64,000 bases of DNA from Desulfallas sp. Bu1-1 (GCF_015594625.1 NZ_JADNRQ010000005.1:1-64000), one strand, 5' to 3'. Counted from the first letter of the stretch, positions 8,455-16,718 are shown. Made by a program: numbers and translations. Notes: generated by a model from the letters alone, not told the origin.

Positions 8455-9036
8455 AATATAGTATCACAACCCGGCGTTTATGACGGCGGTACCAGGAACG
8501 ACCAAATTGCTGAATTGCTGAGGTTTATTCCCCTGATCAGGGAATCACAACAAGCCGACTGCCCGGTCGCGATGGGGGTTGCCGCTGCCGGCAACAGGTT
8601 TTTAAAGCTGTTGCGTCCTTCGTACGAATTGAGATTTTATAAGTACAGCCGTTTTACCAATATGGTTGATTGCGCTGTGGCAAGGCCGCTAAATCCCGGC
8701 TTAATCGCCGATGATGTCATTGAGCTGGGCAAAGTCTCCGGTGTGGGTGAAATCCGGGAGGGCATGGTGGTACAAAAAAGCGGCCGGACCAGTGGAGTTA
8801 CTTCCGGGGAAATAACCGCTAGGGGTGTAACTTTAAAGGTGGAACTTTCCGATGAGGAAGCCGGCTGGTTTAGTGATCAGGTTGTTGCCGACCTGGAGTG
8901 TGCGCCGGGGGATAGCGGATCATTGATTTTAGACAAAGAGAATAAAGCGGTGGGTCTGTTGTTTGCCGGTGCGGAGAACCACTGTATTTTTAACCGCATC
9001 CACAATGTTTTGAATTTGCTTGATGTAGAATTTTAG
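8455..9036 (+). pseudogene. Trypsin-like serine protease, 5' half missing
   Basis: The open frame after the recombinase stop reads NIVSQPGVYDGGTRNDQIAE, continues through NMVDCAVARPL and KSGRTSGVTSGEI, and contains the nucleophile motif GDSGSLIL. These are the middle and C-terminal parts of a chymotrypsin-fold protease in which the QPG-YDGG segment normally follows the catalytic His region. The His and Asp halves are absent: a stop codon and the recombinase gene lie where they should be. No start codon with a ribosome binding site is present; a TTG at 8515 could only give a non-catalytic 173-aa fragment. The gene was most likely split by insertion of the recombinase element. The missing 5' half is not visible in the window. 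Confidence 0.75.
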
Positions 9037-9098
9037 TTTTTTGCCTGGTCTATTGATTGTAACAGGTGGCAAAACTCCGCCGGGGGAGGTTAATTGAG

Positions 9099-9491
9099 GT
9101 GATAGTTTACCAGACTGATGATGTGGCTTTAACTTTTCTTAATGATATACCGGCCATCGGCCCCCGTCTACCCAACAAGGAAGATGCGCTGATAGTGGCT
9201 AAAAGCTATTTGCGCCTGATCGAAAAATTGGCCCGGGAGAAAAAGGGCAACCCCCGGTGTAGTTTGCGTTTTTTAAAACAGGCCGACGGGCGTTACACCT
9301 TGATTATCAAGGGGCCCGATATGGCCCTGGAGACGTTGAGCAACCTGGATGAGTTGATGTTGCAGCGTTTTAAAAGAGGGTTGAAAAGAAACCTGTTTAT
9401 TTTAACCTGCTTCTTTGATGACCGGGAAGGAAAGTTATCTTGTCTGGCCCTGACCGAAGGAATGGGAGCGGTGCTTTATTCCCCGGGATAA
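9099..9491 (+). CDS. Hypothetical protein, 130 aa
   Basis: The product starts at GTG 9099, 9 nt after GGGGGAGG (9082-9089); an in-frame GTG at 9066 is not preceded by a site. The sequence is mixed alpha/beta (MIVYQTDDVALTFLNDIP, then a long helix DALIVAKSYLRLIEKLAREK, then strands around YTLIIKG and LTCFFDD). No signal peptide, membrane segment or known motif is seen. It lies 62 nt after the broken protease, in the same direction. It is followed by a clear terminator. Confidence 0.6.
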   Translation: MIVYQTDDVALTFLNDIPAIGPRLPNKEDALIVAKSYLRLIEKLAREKKGNPRCSLRFLKQADGRYTLIIKGPDMALETLSNLDELMLQRFKRGLKRNLFILTCFFDDREGKLSCLALTEGMGAVLYSPG

Positions 9492-9506
9492 TTTTTAAAC
9501 CATCTC

Positions 9507-9532
9507 AATGCCCTTGCGGGCATTTTTTGTTT
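9507..9532 (+). terminator. Intrinsic terminator
   Basis: The stem AATGCCC / GGGCATT with loop TTGC is followed by TTTTGTTTT, 15 nt after the stop of the 130-aa gene. Confidence 0.8.
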
Positions 9533-9820
9533 TCCAGCGTCCGGTACCACCAAATTCTACCGCCAATATGGTTATATATCCCATGGGGTAGTGATTTTAA
9601 GACAATCTGCATATATAACCATAAACTGTACCGGTATCATATTTTATGGTGAAGAGTCTTATTTTTCCCAAATTGCCAGCGCGATTCTCTTTTGGTATTT
9701 TTATTACCAGGCATCCATACGCTGTACAGGCATCTTCTGTTCAGCGCCGGGTGTGTTGTCAAAATTTGAAATTAGTTCAGGTTTTGGCACATATGACATC
9801 GAGGGAAGGAGTGTAGCTGA
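9533..9820. other. Intergenic stretch with a 12-bp inverted repeat
   Basis: This stretch has no gene and no convincing sigma-A promoter. It contains ATGGTTATATAT at 9568-9579 and its exact reverse complement ATATATAACCAT at 9611-9622, separated by 31 nt. The last 20 nt supply GGAAGGAG for the CAP gene. Confidence 0.55.
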
Positions 9821-11560
9821 TTGCAACTGCGGACAAAGTGGCTTGGATTGATTCCCGTACTGGTAGTTTTACTTGCGTCTATGCTGGTGACGGGACTGGC
9901 GCTGGCCAGCGATACGGGTTCCCCGGCGGGCGGCGGCCCCGTGTTGCAAGAGGGAGGTTTGCAGGCCGGTGAAATGGTTCCCGCCGGTGAAGCCATGCCT
10001 GAACCGGTTGACGGATCCGGGGCCGGTGCGTTGTTGGACCCGGGTCGACAGCCGGTTGAGCAGCCGGCGGAGGCGCTTGAAAATTCGGCCGAAGCGGGCG
10101 CTGCCGGGGAAGCCCAAGCGGCCCCCGTGCCGCAGGGTGAGGTGGCCACGGGGGTTCCCGTGGCTGTGGCCGGTTTGGAAAAGGTAAGGCTTACAGCAGA
10201 AGAGGCCGGTCTGCTTGAACTGGTTAACGGGGAAAGACGGCAAGCCGGCGTAGATGTGCTTGAAGTCGATAATATGCTTACGGTCATGGCCAGGCTTAAG
10301 GGGCGGGATTTGGCCGCCAGGGGATACCTGACGCACCGCTCGTCCACGTATGGCACCATGGAGGACATGCTGAATGAAGCCGGGGTGGTCTATCGCGAAG
10401 TTCAAGAAAACCTCGCCCGGTCCCGGGATGCCGCATCCGCGCATAACCGGATGATGCGTAACGCCATCCTGAAAGCGCGTATCTTGGACCCCCGGTTTGA
10501 CCGGGTGGGTGTGGCGGTGGTTAAGGATAATAACGGCTATTGCTACGTGGTGGAAGTTTTTGTTGACCTGGGAGGCGGAGCCCGGGAGGATGACGAGACC
10601 CCGGCGGTGGATAACAACAGCGATACCGGCGACAACAGGTCACCCGGGTACGACCCCCGTCCCGAACCGCAACCCGTATCCGGAATGACGGCGGACGAGC
10701 GGGAAATGCTCGAACTGGTTAACCGGGAAAGGGTTCAGCGGGGTTTAAAGCCGCTGCAGTTGGATGCTTCTTTGACGCAGCTGGCCCGTTTAAAGGCCCG
10801 CGATATGGTCGATAAAAATTACTTCGGTCATAATTCGCCCACTTATGGATCACCCTTCGATATGATGCGCAGCGCCGGTATCCGGTATGTTTACGCCGGT
10901 GAGAACCTGGCCATGGCTCCCTCGGTAAGCCGGGCGCACAGCGCGCTGATGAATTCTCCCGGCCACCGGGCCAATATTCTGAACGGCAATTTTGACCGGG
11001 TGGGTATTGGTATAGTTGCCGGGGGTTACAGCAAGTATTTCGTACAAATGTTTGCCGGCGGGCAGCAGAATACAAACCCGGTTCCGGCTCCCCGGCCGGC
11101 GCCAGGTCCCGATTCCAACCCCGAGCCGGATCCCCGGTCCCAGCCTGATCCTGGTTCTGATTCCGGCGTTAATAATTTGACGCCGGACGAGCGGGAAATG
11201 TTCCAACTGGTTAACCAGGAACGGTTAAAAGCAGGGGTGCGCCCGTTGACGATAAATTACAATCTGGTCAAATTAGCCAGGCTGAAAGCGCAGGATATGA
11301 TTAAAAACGGTTACTTCAGCCATACATCGCCGACCTACGGCTCGCCTTTCGACATGATGCGCCGGTTCGGTATCAGTTACAGTTACGCTGGTGAAAACCT
11401 GGCCGGCGCGCCCGGTGTGCGGATGGCTCACGTTAACCTGATGAATTCCAGCGGTCACCGCCGCAATATCTTGAACAGCAACTTTACCGAGGTGGGCATC
11501 GGTGTGGTTGACGGCGGCCCGTACGGTAAAATGTTCGTGCAAATGTTTATTCGCTCGTAA
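9821..11560 (+). CDS. Secreted protein with three CAP/SCP (YkwD-type) domains
   Basis: This 579-aa exported protein has a signal peptide (residues 1-29, ending GLALAS) and an Ala/Glu/Pro-rich linker to about 118. Three homologous CAP domains follow at about 119-250, 288-415 and 452-579, joined by Pro/Asp-rich linkers. Domains 2 and 3 are close copies (both contain SPTYGSPFDMMR, YAGENLA and a C-terminal FVQMF strand) and keep GHNSP/SHTSP and the GHR/NIL motifs. Domain 1 is divergent: it has THRSS, and it reads QENLARSRDAAS where the others have GENLA. TTG 9821 is the start, 10 nt after GGAAGGAG. CAP proteins of sporulating Firmicutes occur at the envelope or spore coat; their activity is not established. 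Confidence 0.9.
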   Translation: MQLRTKWLGLIPVLVVLLASMLVTGLALASDTGSPAGGGPVLQEGGLQAGEMVPAGEAMPEPVDGSGAGALLDPGRQPVEQPAEALENSAEAGAAGEAQAAPVPQGEVATGVPVAVAGLEKVRLTAEEAGLLELVNGERRQAGVDVLEVDNMLTVMARLKGRDLAARGYLTHRSSTYGTMEDMLNEAGVVYREVQENLARSRDAASAHNRMMRNAILKARILDPRFDRVGVAVVKDNNGYCYVVEVFVDLGGGAREDDETPAVDNNSDTGDNRSPGYDPRPEPQPVSGMTADEREMLELVNRERVQRGLKPLQLDASLTQLARLKARDMVDKNYFGHNSPTYGSPFDMMRSAGIRYVYAGENLAMAPSVSRAHSALMNSPGHRANILNGNFDRVGIGIVAGGYSKYFVQMFAGGQQNTNPVPAPRPAPGPDSNPEPDPRSQPDPGSDSGVNNLTPDEREMFQLVNQERLKAGVRPLTINYNLVKLARLKAQDMIKNGYFSHTSPTYGSPFDMMRRFGISYSYAGENLAGAPGVRMAHVNLMNSSGHRRNILNSNFTEVGIGVVDGGPYGKMFVQMFIRS

Positions 11561-11595
11561 AATAAACAGCTGGTATTGATGGAACAATAACCATT

Positions 11596-11628
11596 AAAAA
11601 GGAGGACTTGGACAGTCCTCCTTTTTTT
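11596..11628 (+). terminator. Intrinsic terminator
   Basis: The perfect 13-bp stem AAAAAGGAGGACT / AGTCCTCCTTTTT has a 5-nt loop and runs into TTACC. It follows the CAP gene by 35 nt and is among the strongest terminators in the window. Confidence 0.9.
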
Positions 11629-11716
11629 ACCTCCCGGACCGCAATAAATATGTTCTGCACATTTTAGACAGTCACTCATATATTATTATAGAAATCTGTT
11701 GAAAGGAGGAAGTATT

Positions 11717-13255
11717 ATGGTTGCTCAAAACGCACCCGTCAAAGAAAGGATTACCGTCAACCAGGTCGTCAGCGAGAATTCCCAGCAGACTGTAGTCCGC
11801 GGAACCATCTCGGTTCCCGACCCCAAACCGGACGTGGACCAGATTATTTCCACGGAAAAGACGGCCACGGTAAAGAATACAAGTCTTTTACCGGATAAAG
11901 TAGTAATTGATGGAATGCTTAACCTGCAGGTCGTTTACGTGGCCTTTAAACCCGACCAGGCGGTGCACCACATGCACGGGCAAGTTCCTTTTACCGCTTA
12001 TGTAGATGTCGAAGGCGCTTTGCCGGGCATGGACGTGAAAGTAGACGTGGTTGTGGAAGACGTGAAATTGACTCCCGGCAAACAAGACCCGCGGAAATTC
12101 GACGTAACGGCAGTGCTGGATGTTTCCGCCAAGGTGACCGAAACCAGGGAAGTGGATGTGCTCGTACAGGCGCCCGATGGAGTAAACGCCAAATACGATA
12201 CCATCCATATTGACGACGTGGTGGGCCGGGAAACGTCCCAGGTTATTGTTAGCGACCAGTTTGACAACCCGCCGGAAAAACCCGAACCGGAAAAAGTCCT
12301 GGACGTGGACGCCACTGTCACCATTACCGACTCGCGCATCGTCGCGGACAAGGTGATCGTGGACGGCGAGGTTACCCTGCAGATCATGTACGTCGGCGCG
12401 GTGCCGGAACAAAGCGTGCATGATATGCACCACACCATTACATTTACCGACTATATCGAAGTGCCGGGAGCAAAACCGGATATGGACGTTGTTGTGGACG
12501 CGATGGTGGAAAACTGCGATGTCGAAATTCAGGGTGACCCGTATTTCAGGGCGGATTGTGTGATTAAGCTGGACGCCAGGGTTACCGAGCCCAGGGAGGT
12601 CAAGGTCGTCACCGAATGTACCGGAGCTACGGTTAAAACAGTCGAATTAAATGTGGAACAGTTAATTGGTGAGGGCACCTCACAGGTGGTGGTACGGGAA
12701 AGCTTTGAAACCCCCGACACCAAACCTTGCCCGGAAAAGGTGCTCAATGTATCCATCGACGAGACCAAGGTCACCGAAAAGAAAATCATTAAAAACAAGG
12801 TCATCACCCGGGGATACGTGGACATCAAAATCATCTACGTATCCGCGAAGCCCGACCAGGCCGTGCACGCCATGCACCAGCGGCTTAATTTCCGCACCTT
12901 CGTGGAAATTAAAGGCGCCGTCGAGGGCATGGATGTCACCGTCAAGCCCGCGGTCGAATACATCAACGCCGTGGCCGAGGACTGTGACGTGAACGTCGAG
13001 GCCGTCATTAAGGTGAGAGTCCGGGTAACCGAGACGATGCGCCGGGAAGTGTGCGCCGAGATTGCTGAAGAAGCAGTGGAATGCAAACCCGGTGACGTTA
13101 TCGACTATGTTGTCAAGCCGGGTGATACGTTCTTTAAACTGGCCCAGAAATACAGCACTACAGTTCAGGCGATACAGCAGGCAAACCCCGGAGTTAACCC
13201 GGAAAACCTGCGAGTTGGCCAGGTAATCATTATCCCCTGCGGCGCCAAGGGTTAA
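11717..13255 (+). CDS. SPOCS (DUF3794) triple-repeat protein with C-terminal LysM, SipL-like
   Basis: This 512-aa protein carries three SPOCS/DUF3794 repeats at about 10-150, 165-300 and 315-450. Each contains a conserved core such as VVDGMLNLQVVYVAFKPDQA or its equivalents KVIVDGEVTLQIMYVG and KVITRGYVDIKIIYVS. A LysM domain follows at about 460-507 (YVVKPGDTFFKLAQKYSTT). This layout matches SipL of Clostridioides difficile, the SpoIVA-binding spore-coat morphogenesis protein, though paralogues with other roles exist. ATG 11717 follows AAAGGAGG (11702-11709). A weak sigma-E-like arrangement (ACATTTT, 14 nt, CATATATT) lies just upstream, in line with mother-cell expression. Confidence 0.85.
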   Translation: MVAQNAPVKERITVNQVVSENSQQTVVRGTISVPDPKPDVDQIISTEKTATVKNTSLLPDKVVIDGMLNLQVVYVAFKPDQAVHHMHGQVPFTAYVDVEGALPGMDVKVDVVVEDVKLTPGKQDPRKFDVTAVLDVSAKVTETREVDVLVQAPDGVNAKYDTIHIDDVVGRETSQVIVSDQFDNPPEKPEPEKVLDVDATVTITDSRIVADKVIVDGEVTLQIMYVGAVPEQSVHDMHHTITFTDYIEVPGAKPDMDVVVDAMVENCDVEIQGDPYFRADCVIKLDARVTEPREVKVVTECTGATVKTVELNVEQLIGEGTSQVVVRESFETPDTKPCPEKVLNVSIDETKVTEKKIIKNKVITRGYVDIKIIYVSAKPDQAVHAMHQRLNFRTFVEIKGAVEGMDVTVKPAVEYINAVAEDCDVNVEAVIKVRVRVTETMRREVCAEIAEEAVECKPGDVIDYVVKPGDTFFKLAQKYSTTVQAIQQANPGVNPENLRVGQVIIIPCGAKG

Positions 13256-13285
13256 TCATAAAAGTTTATAAAGGAGGTTAATGGA

Positions 13286-14389
13286 ATGCCCATCCAATAT
13301 TTCTACAGCGAGCCCGATAATGTTTTATGCGTTAAAATCAAGGTACCTGTGGTTCTGGCGGAAGAAGAAGTACAGGTAGTTGTTGACAATATCACCACGT
13401 TGCCGGAACTGGCCCAGAAAATCGACCACATCGACGCCCGCCTGGATGAATTTAATGCCAGGCCGGTATTTCTGCATGAGAACGGGGATAGATGGATTAG
13501 TGTAATCGAAGAAGAGGGCTGGGACCGTTTCGGCTGGAAATGGTCGGAGCACCGGCAACCGGTCGTAAAGAAAGTATTGGTCGACGGCGTACTGCACAAG
13601 CAAATTTTTTATGTGGATAAGAATGATCACGTCAAACATTTCGGAGAAGATATACCCTTTTCCAAAGATGTTACCTTGGATGTGGCACAGCCCGTTGTAG
13701 ATGAAGATGATGTTTTCGTGCAACTGCATAACAAGAAAATTGACATGCGCTGGGATTTGAGACGCGGTTCCCGGCTGCAGCAAACCGGGGTAATGATTTT
13801 CCAGATCAAGGTTGTGGAAGAAAGGCAAATTTTTGTGCAGGTTTGCCCGCGGCTTGACCGTAAATGTATGCGGGGGGTCAACCTGGTTAAAGACGGTACC
13901 TTTGACGCCTGGGCCACGAATACCACCCCCGTTTTCTGGGGCGCCAGCAATGTACTCCGGTATAATGAAGGCGCTTTATTGGGGAATATTCCCAATGAAC
14001 CCGCTTCCCTGTTCCAGTTTATAGACCGGCAGACGCCGAGGATCGTGCCTACGGGGCAGTACCGGCTTTGCTTTGACGCCCGGGAGGTACCGGGCTTCAG
14101 GGAAGTCCTGGGGGGCACTGCTTCCTTCACCCTGACGGTGGAATTGCTGTTCTACGATGAGCTTGGCAATTTCATCGCCGGTGAAACGGAAAGCTGGAGC
14201 ACAGCCCAGATACCTGACAACGGTTTCCAAAATTTCTGCCTTAATGCCATAGCCCCCGAGGAGGCAAGGGAAGCCCTGGTTCGCTTCAACTTTGAGCCCA
14301 ACGCGCTTAATACCAGCGCAGTGGTCATTGACAACGTCAAGTTGGAGTGCCTGAGGGTGCAGAACCAGTTCTTTGAGCCGGCGTTTTAA
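13286..14389 (+). CDS. SPOCS-like protein with carbohydrate-binding-like C-terminus
   Basis: This 367-aa protein lies 30 nt after the SipL-like gene in the same operon (GGAGG 10 nt before the ATG). Residues about 85-190 resemble a single SPOCS/DUF3794 unit (VLVDGVLHKQIFYVDKND, then VFVQLHNKKIDMRW). Residues 200-360 start with NLVKDGTFDAWATNT, the opening of many carbohydrate-binding beta-sandwich modules, and contain long amphipathic strands. There is no signal peptide, as expected for a spore-coat protein made in the mother cell. A spore-envelope role is inferred from the neighbour and the SPOCS-like unit. No enzyme motif is seen. Confidence 0.7.
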   Translation: MPIQYFYSEPDNVLCVKIKVPVVLAEEEVQVVVDNITTLPELAQKIDHIDARLDEFNARPVFLHENGDRWISVIEEEGWDRFGWKWSEHRQPVVKKVLVDGVLHKQIFYVDKNDHVKHFGEDIPFSKDVTLDVAQPVVDEDDVFVQLHNKKIDMRWDLRRGSRLQQTGVMIFQIKVVEERQIFVQVCPRLDRKCMRGVNLVKDGTFDAWATNTTPVFWGASNVLRYNEGALLGNIPNEPASLFQFIDRQTPRIVPTGQYRLCFDAREVPGFREVLGGTASFTLTVELLFYDELGNFIAGETESWSTAQIPDNGFQNFCLNAIAPEEAREALVRFNFEPNALNTSAVVIDNVKLECLRVQNQFFEPAF

Positions 14390-14434
14390 GGAGTTCACTC
14401 CGAGGATAATCAACCAACCGGCAGATCAGTGGAT

Positions 14435-14467
14435 AAAAGAGATGGTTGTCCCGACCATCTCTTTTAA
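14435..14467 (+). terminator. Intrinsic terminator
   Basis: The perfect 12-bp stem AAAAGAGATGGT / ACCATCTCTTTT has a 7-nt loop and lies 46 nt after the SPOCS operon. The T run is part of the 3' arm. Confidence 0.8.
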
Positions 14468-14570
14468 GGTTTGCCCGGCAGGAATTATTTGTTATGAGAT
14501 AAGAAAACTATTTTCCCGGTTCCGACATATATTTGATAAGAGCGCTATTTTAAAGGGGGAATAAACGGCA

Positions 14571-14867
14571 ATGATGGGCAACATGGACAATATAATGCAA
14601 ATGGTAAAACAATTGCAGGAACAGTTGCGTGAGATGACGGTGAAGGTTAACGCCGGGGAGGGGGCGGTCCAGATTATCATGAACGGCAACCAGGAAGTGG
14701 TGCAGATATATTTCAAGCCCCAATTACTGGAGGATCCGGCCCAGCTGGCCCAACTGGCGGCTGAAGCATTTAACGAGGGCATGCGGGAATCGAAAAAGAT
14801 GGTGCGGGAAGAATTGTCGAAACTGGCGGGCGGTATCCCCATTCCCACCGTGCCCGGGTTAATTTAA
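14571..14867 (+). CDS. YbaB/EbfC-like nucleoid-associated protein
   Basis: This 98-aa protein has the length and layout of the YbaB family. It has an N-terminal helix (MDNIMQMVKQLQEQLREMTV), a beta-hairpin region with GAVQIIMNGNQEVVQIYFKP, then ALA-rich helices and a short Pro/Gly tail. YbaB proteins bind DNA as dimers; the usual ybaB lies next to dnaX and recR, so this is likely a paralogue. AAGGGGG precedes the ATG by 12 nt. It is followed after 17 nt by the 88-aa gene. Confidence 0.75.
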   Translation: MMGNMDNIMQMVKQLQEQLREMTVKVNAGEGAVQIIMNGNQEVVQIYFKPQLLEDPAQLAQLAAEAFNEGMRESKKMVREELSKLAGGIPIPTVPGLI

Positions 14868-14884
14868 AGGGATGAGGCGATATA

Positions 14885-15151
14885 ATGCCCGCAAGTGATA
14901 AAAACCCGGAAAAAATACTGGCCGGTTTTCTGGAGGTAAAAAACAAGTACGGGCTGGACAATGAAAAATTTCTCGTGTTGCTGGGCATGGTGAATCTCAT
15001 GAGCATAATCAACCTCCTGGAGAAACGGGCCACTGGCAGCGGGCAGGGGGGCGGCGTACGCCGCCCCCCTGCGCCCCAGGAACTGGTTCCCTTTATGGGT
15101 ATGTTCGGCGGTTCCAAAGCCAGGCAATCCGGGGAGAACCAGGTGAAATAA
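14885..15151 (+). CDS. Small hydrophobic-helix protein, paralogue of the 197-aa protein downstream
   Basis: This 88-aa protein of unknown family has residues 10-45 (ILAGFLEVKNKYGLDNEKFL, then a hydrophobic MVNLMSIINLLE) aligning with residues 10-48 of the product at 15749-16342, where the same LLNLMGMINVL pattern occurs. The remainder is Gly/Arg/Pro-rich and disordered. GGGATGAGG precedes the ATG weakly. It is probably co-transcribed with the YbaB-like gene. Confidence 0.6.
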   Translation: MPASDKNPEKILAGFLEVKNKYGLDNEKFLVLLGMVNLMSIINLLEKRATGSGQGGGVRRPPAPQELVPFMGMFGGSKARQSGENQVK

Positions 15152-15160
15152 GCTATCCAG

Positions 15161-15272
15161 GAGCGCCTACCATTATGGTGTTATTGTAGTTAAATCAAAA
15201 TTGCGAAACGAACGATTGATACCGCCGGAGCGCCGGATATAAGTACCGGTTTTTGCAGCGAAATCAAGGTTG
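15161..15272. repeat. Two tandem degenerate copies of a dispersed intergenic repeat
   Basis: Copy 1 (15163-15203) contains ACCATTATGGT and GTTAAATCAAAATTG. Copy 2 (15228-15272) contains GTACCGGT, TTTTTGCAG and AAATCAAGGTTG. A third copy lies at 53142-53182 and a more diverged one at 18661-18695. In each copy a short palindrome of different sequence (ACCAT-ATGGT, CCG-CGG, ACCATGGT) stands before the conserved tail, as if base pairing rather than sequence were kept. Confidence 0.6.
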
Positions 15273-15638
15273 CACCGGGAAATCCCATTTTAAGTTATTC
15301 AAGGAAGGTGAAATCGTTTCCCTGGTTTCAGGTAAACCGGCCGGAAGCAGAGACGGGGGTAATTCCATGGCTATACTGACACCAATTCGGCCCGCTTCTT
15401 GTTCATCTTCCGGCAGTTGCCCGGCTGGGACCGTTTCCGGTTCTTGATCCGCTGCCGGTTCCGGTTGTTCATCCGGTGCCGGCGCATCCGCCGGCACGGC
15501 AGGAGACGATTTTGGTGCGCTCCCCGTTACACCGGTAAACGGGCGGCGACCGGCGTACAGGAACTGTACTCCCAGTCCCAGTAAAATTAAAATGACAAAA
15601 ATGTTGAAAGGGTCTTGAGACTTTGAAAAACCGTTCAA
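15264..15638 (-). CDS. Small single-pass membrane protein with acidic tail
   Basis: This 124-aa product starts at TTG 15638, 7 nt after AAAGGAGG; an in-frame ATG at 15656 overlaps that site. Residues 13-31 (FNIFVILILLGLGVQFLYA) form one membrane helix followed by GRR, suggesting a cytoplasmic C-terminus. The C-terminal 90 residues are Pro/Ala/Glu-rich and probably disordered. It runs against its plus-strand neighbours. No family is recognised. Confidence 0.55.
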   Translation of the reverse strand: MNGFSKSQDPFNIFVILILLGLGVQFLYAGRRPFTGVTGSAPKSSPAVPADAPAPDEQPEPAADQEPETVPAGQLPEDEQEAGRIGVSIAMELPPSLLPAGLPETRETISPSLNNLKWDFPVQP

Positions 15639-15748
15639 ATCACAGCCTCCTTTCATAAAACAACTTGCTTGTGATGCTATAAAATATCTTATGTCAAAAT
15701 TTAACGTTCTGTGACAAAGTGGAATTTTTAGGTAAAGAGGGGTGAGAG

Positions 15749-16342
15749 ATGTTGCCCGGGGACGATGAGGGGAAAATTGAACAGGCGTTGTTTCGCTTAT
15801 TGGATTACCAGGCTGAACACAAAGTGGATCTTGACGGTATGTTGATTATGCTTAGCCTGCTTAACCTGATGGGTATGATTAACGTGCTGGGTCGCGGCGG
15901 GACTGAGCAGGTGGATTCCGGCGCGGCCAACATTCAGGCGCTGCTGACTCCGCTTTTGGGTTTAATGGCCGCCGGAATGATGAGCCGGGGACAACAAGCT
16001 CCCATTAACCCGGCGATGCTGTTGAGTTTGCTGGGGGCGTTGGGGGGAAGCCGGGGCAAAGGCGGGCAGCCGGACCTTTCAGGACTGATCGGGCTTCTGG
16101 GCCCGTTGTTCGGCCTGGGTGGGCAAGGCGGGCCGGCCGGTCAACCCCGGCGGGGATCGGGCGACCCGGCCGGTAATGATTCAAGTAGTGGTGGAACCCG
16201 GCCGGTGCACCGGGAAATCAACCTTGATCAAAAAAACAAAACCGCGCCCGCCGGGCAAAGCCCCCCGGAACGGGATTCCCGGGAGAAAAAGGAGACGCCT
16301 CCCAAGCCCGGGGAGGTATTGGAATGGAAATTCGGGACATGA
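15749..16342 (+). CDS. Unknown protein with hydrophobic N-terminal helices and disordered tail
   Basis: This 197-aa product follows AGAGGGG. Residues 15-48 repeat the motif seen in the 88-aa protein upstream (LDGMLIMLSLLNLMGMINVL). Residues 55-130 are Leu/Gly/Met-rich and hydrophobic (LLTPLLGLMAAGMM; LLSLLGALGG), and the last 65 residues are Gly/Pro/charged and likely unstructured. It overlaps the next gene by 19 nt, which implies translational coupling. No family is recognised. A role in the spore or forespore membrane is only a guess. Confidence 0.6.
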   Translation: MLPGDDEGKIEQALFRLLDYQAEHKVDLDGMLIMLSLLNLMGMINVLGRGGTEQVDSGAANIQALLTPLLGLMAAGMMSRGQQAPINPAMLLSLLGALGGSRGKGGQPDLSGLIGLLGPLFGLGGQGGPAGQPRRGSGDPAGNDSSSGGTRPVHREINLDQKNKTAPAGQSPPERDSREKKETPPKPGEVLEWKFGT

Positions 16343-16605
16343 TAAATAAAAACCTCCCGGAGGTGTTTGGTTTGAGCGAAGCCCAAAACGCCGTCCGTGA
16401 AACCATACGGGTGGGTGGTTTGCGCGACGAGGATGGGAAAAAGGAAATCGAGCATAATTTAATCCAGGTGGACGGGGTAAGGGATGTCAGAGTATCCCTG
16501 AATGATCAAACGGTATACGTTGACTATGACGCGGCGGTGATCAGCGGCGATTATATCCGCCGGACGCTGAATTCCCTGGGGTACTCTCCTTACGTTCGCT
16601 ACTGA
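16324..16605 (+). CDS. HMA-like small protein without the metal-binding CXXC
   Basis: This 93-aa protein's C-terminal 65 residues have the heavy-metal-associated beta-alpha-beta-beta-alpha-beta pattern (VDGVRDVRVSLNDQTVYVDY, then YIRRTLNSLGY). The loop where HMA domains carry CXXC has no cysteine, so copper chaperone activity is unlikely. The start overlaps the preceding gene by 19 nt behind GGGGAGG. Its partner is probably that gene product. Confidence 0.6.
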   Translation: MEIRDMINKNLPEVFGLSEAQNAVRETIRVGGLRDEDGKKEIEHNLIQVDGVRDVRVSLNDQTVYVDYDAAVISGDYIRRTLNSLGYSPYVRY

Positions 16606-16718
16606 AAACGTGCGGGCGGTACCGGGGAATTATTGAGCCGATCATAATATGGTCGGTTTTTTGTTTCCGCCAAATACAAATAATAAGAGCGTTCTCACTA
16701 AAACAAAAGGGGGATGCT

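Noticed and set aside
8515-9036. Intact 173-aa protease starting at TTG 8515
   Set aside because: Homology continues upstream of the TTG without a start and the catalytic His/Asp half is missing, so it is treated as a remnant.
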